Source: Pectobacterium brasiliense
Lineage (GTDB): Bacteria > Pseudomonadota > Gammaproteobacteria > Enterobacterales > Enterobacteriaceae
Reading direction: 5' to 3'
DNA length: 64,000 nucleotides
NCBI RefSeq assembly: GCF_013449685.1
Contig: NZ_JACDSF010000050.1
Span: forward strand, 1 to 64,000
Shown: positions 33,921-43,600 of the stretch, one piece after another
Layout of the letters: every line of letters starts with the position of its first letter
Numbering within the stretch: the stretch's first letter is position 1
Position numbers and translations under genes: made by a program
The notes under the pieces: model-generated
What the model was told of the DNA's origin: nothing
Database searches by the model: none
The model's input: only the letters and a program-made list of their open reading frames with translations

Positions 33921-34949
33921 TTAATCGCGTATTTTTAGCGTGTACGGCCCGTTCTGAATGGAATCTCTGACCTGCAACTCCGACAAGAATAGATTGTCTT
34001 TTGATAAATAGCCGCCGTCCAGCATCGCGATCAGGCGGTTAATCACTTCGTTGATCATATCGCTCACCGGATCTTTGACGCTGGAGAGTGACGGTTTCAA
34101 AAACGGGGCGGTGGGAATATCGTCGAACCCGACGACAGAAACGTCGTGCGGTACGGCAACACCAGCGTCATCCAACGCTTTTATCGCGCCAATTGCCATA
34201 TCGTCATTGCTGGCGAGAACGGCGCTGAACGATACCCGGTTATCGCGCAGGGCGTTAATGGCGAGCGAACCACTGCGCGGCGTCCATTTTCCTTTCACAA
34301 TCAATTCATCCCGTACCGCGATATTGGCCGCCGTCAGGGCATCTTTATAGCCGGAAAGACGTTCGATAGCGGTCGGCGAATCCAGCGAACCGGTGATAAA
34401 CGCGATATCTCTGTGGCCGCGCGCAATCAGATGTTGCGTGGCGTTATAGCTGGAACCTTTGTGATCGCAACAGATACAGTGGCTCTGGTGTTTCCGCAGT
34501 TTACGGTTAACCACCATGATCGGCTGTTTGTGCTTCTCGATGATGTCGTCCATTTCATCCACGGTGAGAAAACGGGGATAGATGATGATCGCATCACAGC
34601 GTAACCCCAACAGGAATTGAATCGCGGCGCGCTCTTCATCGGCGCTGTGTTTGCCATCGACCAGAATTAGCTGGCGCCCGTTGTCTTCCAATTTCTTGGC
34701 GGCCTGTGACAGCAGCTCGTTAAAATAGCTGCCGTTATAGAGCGTGTTGGTTACCACCAAACCAATACAGGCGGATTTGCTGGTCGCCAGATTCCGCGCC
34801 AGTAAATTTGGCCGATATCCCGTCTCCTCAATGGCCTGATAGACCAGCGTTTTGGTTTCTTCACTGGTATAGCCTTTGCCCGATAGCACGCGCGACACCG
34901 TCGCTTTCGATACGCCTGCTTTCTTCGCCACTTCCTGCATTGTCGACAT
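33921..34949 (-). CDS. ascG: LacI-family repressor of the asc operon
   Basis: A 342-residue LacI/GalR regulator. The helix-turn-helix is STMQEVAKKAGVSKATVSRVLSGKGY, followed by the hinge YRPNLLARNLATSKSACIGLVVTNTLYNGSYFNELL. The sugar domain contains CDAIIIYPRFLTVDEMDDII and VVGFDDIPTAPFLKPSLSSV. These strings align closely with E. coli AscG. Start 34949 follows AGGATGTCCC; the upstream extension runs through a palindromic repeat and is not coding. It lies divergent to ascF, with a candidate operator near 35257. It represses uptake and cleavage of aryl-beta-glucosides. Confidence 0.92.
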   Translation of the reverse strand: MSTMQEVAKKAGVSKATVSRVLSGKGYTSEETKTLVYQAIEETGYRPNLLARNLATSKSACIGLVVTNTLYNGSYFNELLSQAAKKLEDNGRQLILVDGKHSADEERAAIQFLLGLRCDAIIIYPRFLTVDEMDDIIEKHKQPIMVVNRKLRKHQSHCICCDHKGSSYNATQHLIARGHRDIAFITGSLDSPTAIERLSGYKDALTAANIAVRDELIVKGKWTPRSGSLAINALRDNRVSFSAVLASNDDMAIGAIKALDDAGVAVPHDVSVVGFDDIPTAPFLKPSLSSVKDPVSDMINEVINRLIAMLDGGYLSKDNLFLSELQVRDSIQNGPYTLKIRD

Positions 34950-34994
34950 GGGACATCCTGAGACGTTGAGTACTCCCATCATTTTACACACTTT

Positions 34995-35119
<125 letters not shown>

Positions 35120-35256
35120 GGACCAGTAGCAGGGTGATGAGTGCAGAACCGAAGCGATCGAGGGGAGTAACACGCTATTCATGACGATCGCGATCACATA
35201 AGAAAAATATTCATAACAAAATTATTGAAATTACATTCATATATAAACACTATCAT

Positions 35257-35272
35257 GTGGAACCGGTTACCC
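35257..35272. promoter_or_regulatory. Candidate AscG operator
   Basis: The palindromic core AACCGGTT (35261-35268) lies in TGTGGAACCGGTTACC. AscG of E. coli binds TGAAACCGGTTTCA-like sites, which share this core. It lies between the divergent ascG and ascF starts, 176 bases before ascF. Confidence 0.65.
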
Positions 35273-35443
35273 ATCGGCGTTTCATCACGTTGCATGGAGC
35301 AGGGATACCGGCATGAATACTTTCATAACTGTATGAAATTGAATAATAAATATGCGCACATCAAGTGATATTCCCGTTTGGGACGTGTTGAACGGTGTGT
35401 TGAATTGGGTGTAGCGCGCGCGATTACGAGAGATTGTCTATCC

Positions 35444-36904
35444 ATGTCAAAGAATTATGCGGCTGTATCCCGTTCTATCGTCGATGCCATCGGTGGTGCT
35501 GATAACATCGCTGCCGTGACACACTGTATGACTCGTCTGCGCTTTGTGCTGAAAGATAATGATGCGGCGAATGTGGCCGAATTGAAGGCGATAAGCGGCG
35601 TGTTGGGCGTCGTGAAAAATGATAACCAGTGTCAGGTCATCATCGGCAACACCGTTTCTCAGGCCTACACCGAAGTGGTGAAACTGCTGCCAGAAAGCGC
35701 GGGAGCTGAAAAAGCCGTACCGGTGAACAATAAAATTACGCTGAGACGCATCGGCGCGGGGATTCTGGATGCGCTGATTGGCACGATGTCTCCGCTCATT
35801 CCAGCGATTATCGGCGGCTCGATGGTGAAACTGCTCGCCATGATCCTCGACATGACCGGGGTGTTTGAGAAGGGTGCATCGACGATAACGATTCTGAACG
35901 TGATTGGTGATGGCGCGTTCTTCTTCCTGCCGATCATGGTGGCGGCCTCTGCAGCGGTAAAATTCAAAACCAATATGTCGCTGGCGATTGCTATCGCCGG
36001 GGTGCTGGTCCATCCGACGTTTATCGATCTGATGGCAAAAGCAGCGCAGGGTCAGCAGGTGGTGTTTATGGGGCTGACCGTCACGGCGGTGAAGTATACC
36101 TACACCGTGATTCCGGCGCTGTGTATGACCTGGATTCTGTCTTACATTGAAAAATGGGTAGACCGCATTACGCCAGCGGTGACCAAAAACTTCCTGAAAC
36201 CGATGTTAATCGTGCTGATTGCCTCCCCGATTGCCATTATGCTGATCGGCCCGATTGGGATCTGGATCGGTAGCGGTATTTCTGCGGTGGTGTACACGGT
36301 GCATGACTATCTGGGCTGGCTGTCCGTTGCGATCATGGGCGCTATTTGGCCGCTGCTGGTAATGACCGGTATGCACCGCGTGTTTACCCCGACTATCATT
36401 CAAACCATCGCTGAAACGGGTAAAGAAGGCATGGTAATGCCGTCTGAAATCGGCGCAAACCTGTCGCTGGGTGGTTCTTCACTGGCGGTTGCCTGGCGCA
36501 CCAAAAACCCGGAACTGCGCCAGACGGCACTGGCGGCGGCGGCTTCGGCCATTATTGCCGGGATCTCTGAACCGGCGCTGTACGGTGTGGCTTTGCGTCT
36601 GAAGCGTCCGCTGATCGCCTGTTTAATTACTGGTTTTATCTGTGGTGCCGTTGCGGGTATCGGTGGGCTGGCAAGCCATTCAATGGCCTCGCCGGGGCTG
36701 TTTACCAGCGTGCAGTTCTTTGACCCGACCAACCCGATGAGCATTGCCTGGGTATTCGGTGTCATGCTTCTGTCCGTCGTGATTTCCTTCTTTGTCACCT
36801 TGCTGTTGGGCTTTGAAGACATCCCAGTCGAAGAAAAACCGGAAGAGAAACGCGTACAGGGCGATGAGGTTTCCGCGCCGCAGCACGCAGTGAACACGAA
36901 TTAA
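35444..36904 (+). CDS. ascF: PTS beta-glucoside transporter, EIIBC
   Basis: A 486-residue phosphotransferase permease for cellobiose/arbutin/salicin-type beta-glucosides. The IIB domain (1-90) has phosphorylated Cys28 in AAVTHCMTRLRFVL. The IIC domain follows from about 105 with GTMSPLIPAIIGGSMVKLLAMI, the MTGMHRVFTPTI loop and GISEPALYGVALRLKRP. No IIA domain is present, as in AscF, so a IIA from another system is needed. Start 35444 is chosen because it gives the family N-terminus (MSKNYAAVSRSIVDAIGG); the upstream reading is untypical. The ascB gene follows after 40 bases. Confidence 0.93.
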   Translation: MSKNYAAVSRSIVDAIGGADNIAAVTHCMTRLRFVLKDNDAANVAELKAISGVLGVVKNDNQCQVIIGNTVSQAYTEVVKLLPESAGAEKAVPVNNKITLRRIGAGILDALIGTMSPLIPAIIGGSMVKLLAMILDMTGVFEKGASTITILNVIGDGAFFFLPIMVAASAAVKFKTNMSLAIAIAGVLVHPTFIDLMAKAAQGQQVVFMGLTVTAVKYTYTVIPALCMTWILSYIEKWVDRITPAVTKNFLKPMLIVLIASPIAIMLIGPIGIWIGSGISAVVYTVHDYLGWLSVAIMGAIWPLLVMTGMHRVFTPTIIQTIAETGKEGMVMPSEIGANLSLGGSSLAVAWRTKNPELRQTALAAAASAIIAGISEPALYGVALRLKRPLIACLITGFICGAVAGIGGLASHSMASPGLFTSVQFFDPTNPMSIAWVFGVMLLSVVISFFVTLLLGFEDIPVEEKPEEKRVQGDEVSAPQHAVNTN

Positions 36905-36920
36905 ATTAAGCACTAATTAG

Positions 36921-38375
<1,455 letters not shown>

Positions 38376-38394
38376 AGCCAATAAGGTTACTGCT

Positions 38395-38431
38395 ATAGCC
38401 CTCTGACGGAGACGTCTGGGGGCTATTTTTT
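38395..38431 (+). terminator. Terminator of ascFB
   Basis: ATAGCCC and GGGCTAT pair around CTCTGACGGAGACGTCTGG and are followed by TTTTTTTGG. The loop can pair further within itself. Confidence 0.8.
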
Positions 38432-38433
38432 GG

Positions 38434-38600
38434 TTCACGCTAATCCGCGATGAACCTTATTTTTCGCTCTCCATCGACGGGAAAGCACTGGACGATCGTG
38501 TTTTCGGCAAGGACATGCTGTGGTCGCCGGATTCGCGTTATCTGGCAGTGCAAGAGTGGCTCTCCACGTCGGAGCGCGACGGCCCACAAACGGCTTCATC
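38434..38600 (+). pseudogene. Internal fragment of a conserved enterobacterial protein
   Basis: One frame reads FTLIRDEPYFSLSIDG, then FGKDMLWSPDSRYLAVQEW and SERDGPQTA. The W-S-x-DSRYLAVQEW block recalls hypothetical proteins with a beta-propeller-like repeat that continue with a LLLIDL strand. Here the match stops at about 38600, where the frame runs into unrelated sequence. There is no start codon or N-terminal part. It is a gene remnant left beside the ascB terminator. The family memory is approximate. Confidence 0.5.
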
Positions 38601-38726
38601 ATTGCTTACCCAAGGATATTCATCCGAAATACACTGCGCCACGGGCTGTAAAAGACACGTGATATCGTGTGATGAAAGCAATGGTGAGACGACTTGATAA
38701 TTTTTACTTACTGAACCACGTGCCAT
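38538..38726 (-). CDS. Unrecognised frame at a genome break, possibly a truncated gene start
   Basis: An ATG at 38726 follows a perfect AAGGAGCGAAAA and opens MARGSVSKNYQVVSPLLSSHD. The frame continues to 38538, but the last third is antisense to the fragment at 38434-38600, so the original gene was probably cut off near 38600. The frame is also open upstream to 38945 (another 73 codons, with VRTLSNWAIELLG). No family could be named. It may be the head of a regulatory or mobile-element gene brought in by the event that broke the neighbour. Confidence 0.3.
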   Translation of the reverse strand: MARGSVSKNYQVVSPLLSSHDITCLLQPVAQCISDEYPWVSNDEAVCGPSRSDVESHSCTAR

Positions 38727-39037
38727 TTTTCGCTCCTTAAGTAATGGCTTAGCTTTCACAATAAACCGCATTAATCTCTGTCTACGGCAAACGCTAGTTG
38801 CGCCTATCTTAACATTCTCACCAAGTAGCTCGATTGCCCAGTTAGATAAAGTTCGAACAGTTAGAGAAAGAAACGCAGGTGCGATGGGGGTTGTGTTTCT
38901 GTCAATTGATGGCATATCAGCGAAAAGGGTACTGCAATTAGACATGAATCACTGAACGTGATGTCACATTCTGGCGTCGGGTCAGAAGGCATAGCCTGAA
39001 AACGGACCATGCCTTCTGATAAGGGATTCAACGTCTG
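38727..39037. other. Low-GC stretch behind the gene break
   Basis: No gene could be supported beyond the open frame on the minus strand noted at 38538-38945. A possible hairpin in CGGGTCAGAAGGCATAGCC / GACCATGCCTTCTGATAAGG (about 38979-39022) may terminate zinT, because AGAAGGCAT and ATGCCTTCT are complementary. Confidence 0.4.
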
Positions 39038-39724
39038 TTAATGATGCAGCAGCTCATCAACAACCTGATCGCTGGTGAGCTGATAGGGGTAATACGTTGG
39101 CCAGTTGTCCATTTCTTTGAGAATCTCTTCTTGCGACGTATTTCCCATAAAAATATGGAAATGAGCGGATTTACGCGGCGCAATGGTGTGATCGCTGAAC
39201 TGAACGTATTTCGGTGCTTTTGACTGGGCATCTTTACATTCAAACAGATAACGAACGCCTTTTTTACCCGATACATAGGTCAGGATCTTATGCCCAGAAT
39301 AGTCGTAATGGCATGAGGTCACTTCGCCATCTTTGTAGAACGTCATTACGCCATTGTCGATTTTTATTTCTGAAACATTGGTGGCGTAACCTTTGCGGTA
39401 ATAATCTTTAACCTGTTCAAATGTTTTACTTTTATCGCTTTCAGCTTTCTTTTTGAACACGGGATCCATCTCACCCGATAGCATAATCGGGTAGACCGAT
39501 TGCCACATTCCTTCCCAGTCGGTAAGCGCTCTGTCTTTTACATCGCTGTCGTTGAAAACGCCATTGGATGCTTTCTTTTCAATGTCGCTCATGGGCGCAC
39601 CATGTGAATGAGCGTGAGTATGGCCATGAGAATGGTTATGCGAATGATCGCCATGCGCGGCGACCTGACCGGTTACGAAGAGTGCCCCCAAGGCGAGTAC
39701 AAGTTTCTTAATATTATTAGACAA
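39038..39724 (-). CDS. zinT: Periplasmic zinc/cadmium-binding protein ZinT
   Basis: A 228-residue secreted metal chaperone (formerly YodA). Signal peptide [18 protein letters not shown] is followed by a His-rich linker ([19 protein letters not shown]) and the lipocalin-like ZinT domain: [48 protein letters not shown], and the metal-site HFHIFMG. The start is probably TTG at 39724, because GAGGGTTTGATT lies at the right distance and the upstream reading has no site. ZinT passes zinc to the ZnuA binding protein during starvation. A perfect palindrome (39757-39778) just upstream is a probable Zur operator shared with the divergent zinc GTPase gene. Confidence 0.93.
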   Translation of the reverse strand: MSNNIKKLVLALGALFVTGQVAAHGDHSHNHSHGHTHAHSHGAPMSDIEKKASNGVFNDSDVKDRALTDWEGMWQSVYPIMLSGEMDPVFKKKAESDKSKTFEQVKDYYRKGYATNVSEIKIDNGVMTFYKDGEVTSCHYDYSGHKILTYVSGKKGVRYLFECKDAQSKAPKYVQFSDHTIAPRKSAHFHIFMGNTSQEEILKEMDNWPTYYPYQLTSDQVVDELLHH

Positions 39725-39756
39725 AATCAAACCCTCAATGATTTTCCATGATTGAA

Positions 39757-39778
39757 TTGTTATGTTATAACATAACAA
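39757..39778. promoter_or_regulatory. Zur box shared by zinT and the zinc GTPase gene
   Basis: A 22-base perfect palindrome: TTGTTATGTTA followed by its exact inverse TAACATAACAA. Enterobacterial Zur sites have the core GTTATANTATAAC with flanking A/T, so this fits well. It lies 33 bases before zinT and 111 bases before the divergent GTPase gene. Under zinc starvation both would be derepressed. Confidence 0.8.
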
Positions 39779-39888
39779 ATAACGCATAAAAAGATTATCG
39801 CAATGCGTGTTTAAAAGCGAAACATTCGTGGTGATGAATCATTCCGAAGCAGAAAAGTAACAATGCAAATCATTAGAGAGTGTGAAAT

Positions 39889-41112
39889 ATGGCTGACGTT
39901 GTAGCTCGACAGAAAGCAGATGCAAGACTACCTGTGACCGTACTATCCGGCTTTCTCGGCGCGGGAAAGACCACGTTACTTAACCATATTCTGAATAATC
40001 GTGCTGGCCGCCGCGTCGCGGTGATCGTTAACGATATGTCAGAAGTGAATATTGATGCTGCGCTGGTGAGGGCGGGCGGCGCTGAGCTTTCACGGACGGA
40101 CGAAAAGCTGGTTGAAATGAGTAACGGCTGTATCTGTTGCACGCTGCGTGAAGATCTCCTGATCGAGGTTAATCGGCTGGCGAAAGAAGGGCGTTTTGAT
40201 CAGTTGGTCATTGAATCAACCGGTATTGCGGAACCGCTTCCGGTCGCGGAGACATTCACGTTTGCGGGTGACGATGGGGAAAGCCTCTCTGAAGTGGCTC
40301 GGCTGGATACGATGGTGACCGTTGTCGACGGATATAACTTCTTAAAAGATTACACGTCGGTGGACAGCATCCATTCACGCGGAGAATCGTTAGGAGAGGG
40401 TGACGAGCGCAGCGTTGTGGATTTGCTGATCGACCAGATCGAGTTCTGCAATGTCATTATCCTCAACAAAACCGACCTGATTGATACGGCGCAACAGCAG
40501 AAGCTGGTCGCGATTATTCGTTCACTGAATCCGGGAGCAAAAATACTTCATGCACAATTTGGCGCTGTGCCGCTGAACGAGGTGCTCGACACGGGACTGT
40601 TTGATTTCGACAAAGCGGCGCAGGCTCCCGGATGGTTGAAAGAGCTACGCGGCGAGCATACGCCTGAAACTGAGGAATATGGCATCACCAGTTTTGTTTT
40701 CCGCGCGCGTCGGCCGTTTCATCCTGCCCGTTTCGCGCAGGTCATGGAAAATTCGCTCACCGGGGTTGTCAGATCTAAAGGCTATTTTTGGTTAGCAAGT
40801 CGCCCGGAATATGCCGGATCGTGGTCTCAGGCAGGTGGCGTAGCGCGTCAAGGACTGGCTGGTTCATGGTGGGTCAGTGCGCCGAAAGAAAGATGGCCAA
40901 CAGATAACGAATCGCTGGATTACATTCGTTCCATTTGGGTGGATGGCGTGGGCGATGCGCGGCAGGAACTGGTGTTTATCGGTATCGATATGGATGAACA
41001 GGCGCTGCGAGCCCGCCTGGATGCTGCACTGCTGACGGACAAAGAAATGACCGAAGGTCTGGCGATGTGGGTATCTTATCCTGATCCAATAGATCCCTGG
41101 TTTGCGTCATAA
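39889..41112 (+). CDS. COG0523-family GTPase, putative zinc metallochaperone
   Basis: A 407-residue G3E GTPase. GTP motifs: [20 protein letters not shown] (Walker A), the CxCC metal motif in [28 protein letters not shown] (switch) and NKTDLID (base recognition). The C-terminal CobW domain begins near [20 protein letters not shown]. Zur-controlled members of this family (ZigA, YciC/ZagA, ZNG1) deliver zinc to client enzymes when the metal is scarce. The position opposite zinT with a shared Zur-like palindrome supports zinc and argues against cobalt or nitrile hydratase roles. No His-rich loop is present. Confidence 0.92.
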   Translation: MADVVARQKADARLPVTVLSGFLGAGKTTLLNHILNNRAGRRVAVIVNDMSEVNIDAALVRAGGAELSRTDEKLVEMSNGCICCTLREDLLIEVNRLAKEGRFDQLVIESTGIAEPLPVAETFTFAGDDGESLSEVARLDTMVTVVDGYNFLKDYTSVDSIHSRGESLGEGDERSVVDLLIDQIEFCNVIILNKTDLIDTAQQQKLVAIIRSLNPGAKILHAQFGAVPLNEVLDTGLFDFDKAAQAPGWLKELRGEHTPETEEYGITSFVFRARRPFHPARFAQVMENSLTGVVRSKGYFWLASRPEYAGSWSQAGGVARQGLAGSWWVSAPKERWPTDNESLDYIRSIWVDGVGDARQELVFIGIDMDEQALRARLDAALLTDKEMTEGLAMWVSYPDPIDPWFAS

Positions 41113-41145
41113 ACGTATGGGGAATTTGGAAAAGGCCTGATTTTT

Positions 41146-41215
41146 CAGGTGGTGGAAAGATTTAAAATCCCTCGGCGTTCGTGCTGTGTGAATTCAAATC
41201 TCACTCCGGCTATCA
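41146..41215 (+). pseudogene. Decayed tRNA-Leu(UAA)
   Basis: The stretch reads GGTGGTGGAAA, then GATTTAAAATCCCTCGGCG, TTCGTGCTGTG, TGAATTCAAATCTCACTC and CGGCTATCA. Enterobacterial tRNA-Leu(UAA) has the same anticodon arm (GGGATTTAAAATCCC with TAA), long variable arm (TCGGCGTTCGCGCTGTG), T arm (GGGTTCAAGTCCCGC) and end (TCCGGGTACCA). The D arm of about 15 bases is deleted and the acceptor and T stems carry mismatches, so no functional tRNA can form. A terminator of the tRNA type follows. tRNA-Leu genes are frequent integration sites, so this may be an attachment-site scar. Confidence 0.8.
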
Positions 41216-41256
41216 TGGGAAAGACAAGAATAATTAAAGTAATAAGCAGTATCGTG

Positions 41257-41280
41257 AAACCACCTCCGGGTGGTTTTTTT
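41257..41280 (+). terminator. Terminator behind the tRNA-Leu relic
   Basis: AAACCACC and GGGTGGTTTTTTT surround TCC, the compact hairpin common behind tRNA and ribosomal operons. Its intactness, while the tRNA is broken, suggests that the tRNA decay is fairly recent or that the hairpin also ends the GTPase transcript. Confidence 0.8.
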
Positions 41281-41465
41281 GTGCCTGTAATTCACGCCCT
41301 GTGCATATCCTGTGATCACGGGGCGCAATGAAGTGCAATCTCCAGCCTGGCAATGTCGAATCGAACGTGTCACCTCTAACATAGAGAACTTGGCCGTTTC
41401 GCCCGATTTCCGGTACTTCTCCGGGAAGGCAAGTTCAGAATGCCTACTGAGTAATCTGTAATACA

Positions 41466-42206
41466 CTAGTCGCCATCAGTGCAAAGTTGCTTAATTCGTG
41501 CAATCACCTCATATCTGTACTTCTGGTGTCCACGCATAGCCCTTGGATGGGCTATTCTGAAACAGATTGCATTACCTACTTTAAACTCCCATAGCTTCCC
41601 CGGAATGACGGAAGAAGTCTCATAGCCGCCTAGCTCAGTAAGCACCTGCTTGATGATGTAGTCTGTTCTCCGGGCTCCGGATGCAAAGATAATGAAATCG
41701 GGCTCAAGGTGTTTAATTTGTGCATCCAACAATTTCACTGAGGCAGATATCACTTCCTGAACTTCACTTTCAGGGCGAATGAGTGGTGTCAGGCGATCAT
41801 AATCCCACGCCAGTAGATTGGCATATACGATAGCCTGAGGAGGGATATTCAACTCATGAGCCAACCGGAAATAATATTGTGTGAATCGGCTACGTGATTT
41901 GAGGTTTAGTGTTCCATCTTTTTTAGTTGGTAGATGCTGCTTGTAACGTTCGAAAGCCTCTTCAACCACCTGCTCTATGCTGATATCAGGTATAAGGCCC
42001 AGCACCCGAGACATCCTATTCTTCCCATTCAGCGTATTCCAGCCAGATGTTTCACGGCCAACCAGCATGATTTTTACCGGGGAATGCCAGTATTCATCAA
42101 ACGGGACAGGTAAGAAGACACCTGAGTATTTATCCTCTTCTAGGTTAAATGACTGGGCGTTAAGTCCCTGTAGTATTTGCTTATACGCGTTTATTAGTGC
42201 TTCCAT
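41466..42206 (-). CDS. Uracil-DNA-glycosylase-superfamily-like protein
   Basis: A protein of about 246 residues. The pattern VKIMLVGRETSGWN near the start, YANLLAWDYD in the middle, and DFIIFASGARRTDYIIK and FRIAHPRAMRGHQKYR near the end follow the order of motifs in the uracil-DNA glycosylase fold (substrate pocket, Asn strand, late His-Pro loop). The catalytic residues are not those of UDG families 1-5, so activity on uracil is doubtful. ATG 42206 has GGAGTGG upstream; a GTG at 42218 is possible. The gene is lower in GC than its neighbours and lies beside a tRNA-Leu relic, which suggests an island or phage origin. Proteins of this type turn up in defence and mobile contexts, but no partner gene is visible here. 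Confidence 0.5.
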   Translation of the reverse strand: MEALINAYKQILQGLNAQSFNLEEDKYSGVFLPVPFDEYWHSPVKIMLVGRETSGWNTLNGKNRMSRVLGLIPDISIEQVVEEAFERYKQHLPTKKDGTLNLKSRSRFTQYYFRLAHELNIPPQAIVYANLLAWDYDRLTPLIRPESEVQEVISASVKLLDAQIKHLEPDFIIFASGARRTDYIIKQVLTELGGYETSSVIPGKLWEFKVGNAICFRIAHPRAMRGHQKYRYEVIARIKQLCTDGD

Positions 42207-42330
42207 GCTTTGTTCCACTCCGAAATGAAAAATACTTCAAATATATATTATTCACATGAGATCAGTCGGGTATATGAAGATAACTATGCAGAAAATACTT
42301 CCGGTTTACCAACGCCACTGTCCCTACGTA

Positions 42331-42369
42331 CAATTTATCGTCCCCGTGCGTTTCGAGGACGATAAATTG
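42331..42369. repeat. 13-base inverted repeat
   Basis: CAATTTATCGTCC and GGACGATAAATTG pair perfectly around a 13-base loop. No T run follows on either side, so it does not look like a terminator. It lies between the UDG-like gene and the RNA-repair operon, inside an open frame (42256-42453) that lacks coding features. It may be the fold-back end of a small mobile element or a regulatory hairpin. Confidence 0.55.
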
Positions 42370-42449
42370 ATCTATGAAAAACAGTATCTTAGTGCAGAAA
42401 GACGCGGTGTTACCGCATACGATGCTTCGTTTACCGCGCTGTGGCTGCA

Positions 42450-43586
42450 TTAAGGTTCATAGCGAACAACATGTGCTTCCGTCGGTGCGGGAAGCTCCCA
42501 TTTTGTCAGCATACCTTGCAGCGTTTTATTGCTCAGTGTGGTGTCCCGTTTCCCGTTGCGGCGCAGTAATTCCTGACGCGGGCGCTCCAGATAGACAATC
42601 TCCACTTCTGCGCCGTAGGCGTAGCACAGATCCAACGTGCGGGTGCGCATTTGCTGGCTCAGGTGTGTGGCGTTCCACACGAACGGTTCATGCGTTCGCA
42701 GCAGTGAACGCGCTTTGTCGGTCGCCCAATGCACCGCTTTCCCTTCATTTTCGCCATGTTTCAGTCCCAGCTCTGTTCGCGCATCGTCGAAAGAAACTGC
42801 GGGTAAATCGTGCCGATGCGTCCGCACCCAGGTGTCTTTTCCCGATGCGGGCAAACCGCACATCACGGTGACTTTCGAACCCGGCTCCTGAAACAGTGGA
42901 TAATCTGGATGCACATCGGCTCCGCGAAAATAGCTCAAGCGCGTGTGAGCATCGACAAACGATCTCGGTTGGCCGTAACAGCCTTCTTCCCGCGCCAGCT
43001 CGCGGAACAGCTCAATACTGTCGAGCACGCGCGCTTGATCCTGACAGATGCGCCCGCGCATATCGGCTTCCGCCAGCGTTGCCAGCAGCGGAATACTCAA
43101 TTGCCAAGAGAGTTCGCGAATCGTAAAGATCGGCGACATCCGACGGCGTTCATCCTCAAGGCAGTAAAATGGCACCTGATGCACCGAAATTAAGCGACAA
43201 ATCGCTTCCCGAATCGCAAACGGAACGCCTGCATCCCACAGCAGCACCCGGGCGTCGATAGCACCTTTGCGCGAGTGTCCCGGCTGACCAATCTGACCCG
43301 TTACTGGGTCAATCACTGTCGTGCGATATTTTGCAACGTCATGCAGCAACGCGGCAAAAAACAAAATTTCCTGCTGCTCGCGCGTGGCTGTCTGGTAATC
43401 GTGAAGCTGCAAGAGCGACTCGACCACCATGATGGTGTGTGTCCAGACATCACCTTCACCGTGATAGCGCGGTTCCTGCGGCGTCTCTTTAGCGCGTTGA
43501 AGTACTGGAAACGCGTCCAGACAATCAGCAAAATCTGGCTGTGCGCCAGAGGTGGGGACCAATCCCCTGATGATATTCCAATCCAT
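42450..43586 (-). CDS. HD-Pnk: HD phosphoesterase fused to polynucleotide kinase, RNA end-healing
   Basis: A 378-residue two-domain protein. The HD domain (about 20-210) has HGEGDVWTHTIMVVESLL, the HD pair at about 82-83 in FFAALLHDVAKYRT, and PGHSRKGA. The kinase domain (from about 238) has Walker A VMCGLPASGKDTW at about 241-253, then SFDDARTEL, FVWNATHLSQQMRTRTLDLC and IVYLERPRQELLRRN with the lid arginines. The same architecture, HD then Pnk, was described for Runella HD-Pnk: the HD part removes 2',3'-cyclic phosphate and the kinase adds a 5'-phosphate. Start 43586 is preferred since AAGGAG lies nine bases before it. It is 15 bases behind an RNA ligase gene on the same strand, so healing and sealing steps are encoded together. 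Confidence 0.85.
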   Translation of the reverse strand: MDWNIIRGLVPTSGAQPDFADCLDAFPVLQRAKETPQEPRYHGEGDVWTHTIMVVESLLQLHDYQTATREQQEILFFAALLHDVAKYRTTVIDPVTGQIGQPGHSRKGAIDARVLLWDAGVPFAIREAICRLISVHQVPFYCLEDERRRMSPIFTIRELSWQLSIPLLATLAEADMRGRICQDQARVLDSIELFRELAREEGCYGQPRSFVDAHTRLSYFRGADVHPDYPLFQEPGSKVTVMCGLPASGKDTWVRTHRHDLPAVSFDDARTELGLKHGENEGKAVHWATDKARSLLRTHEPFVWNATHLSQQMRTRTLDLCYAYGAEVEIVYLERPRQELLRRNGKRDTTLSNKTLQGMLTKWELPAPTEAHVVRYEP

Positions 43587-43600
43587 GATAATCATACTCC

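Noticed and set aside
42256-42453. 65-codon frame before the RNA-repair operon
   Set aside because: It is made in part of the perfect inverted repeat at 42331-42369, has no good ribosome site and matches nothing.
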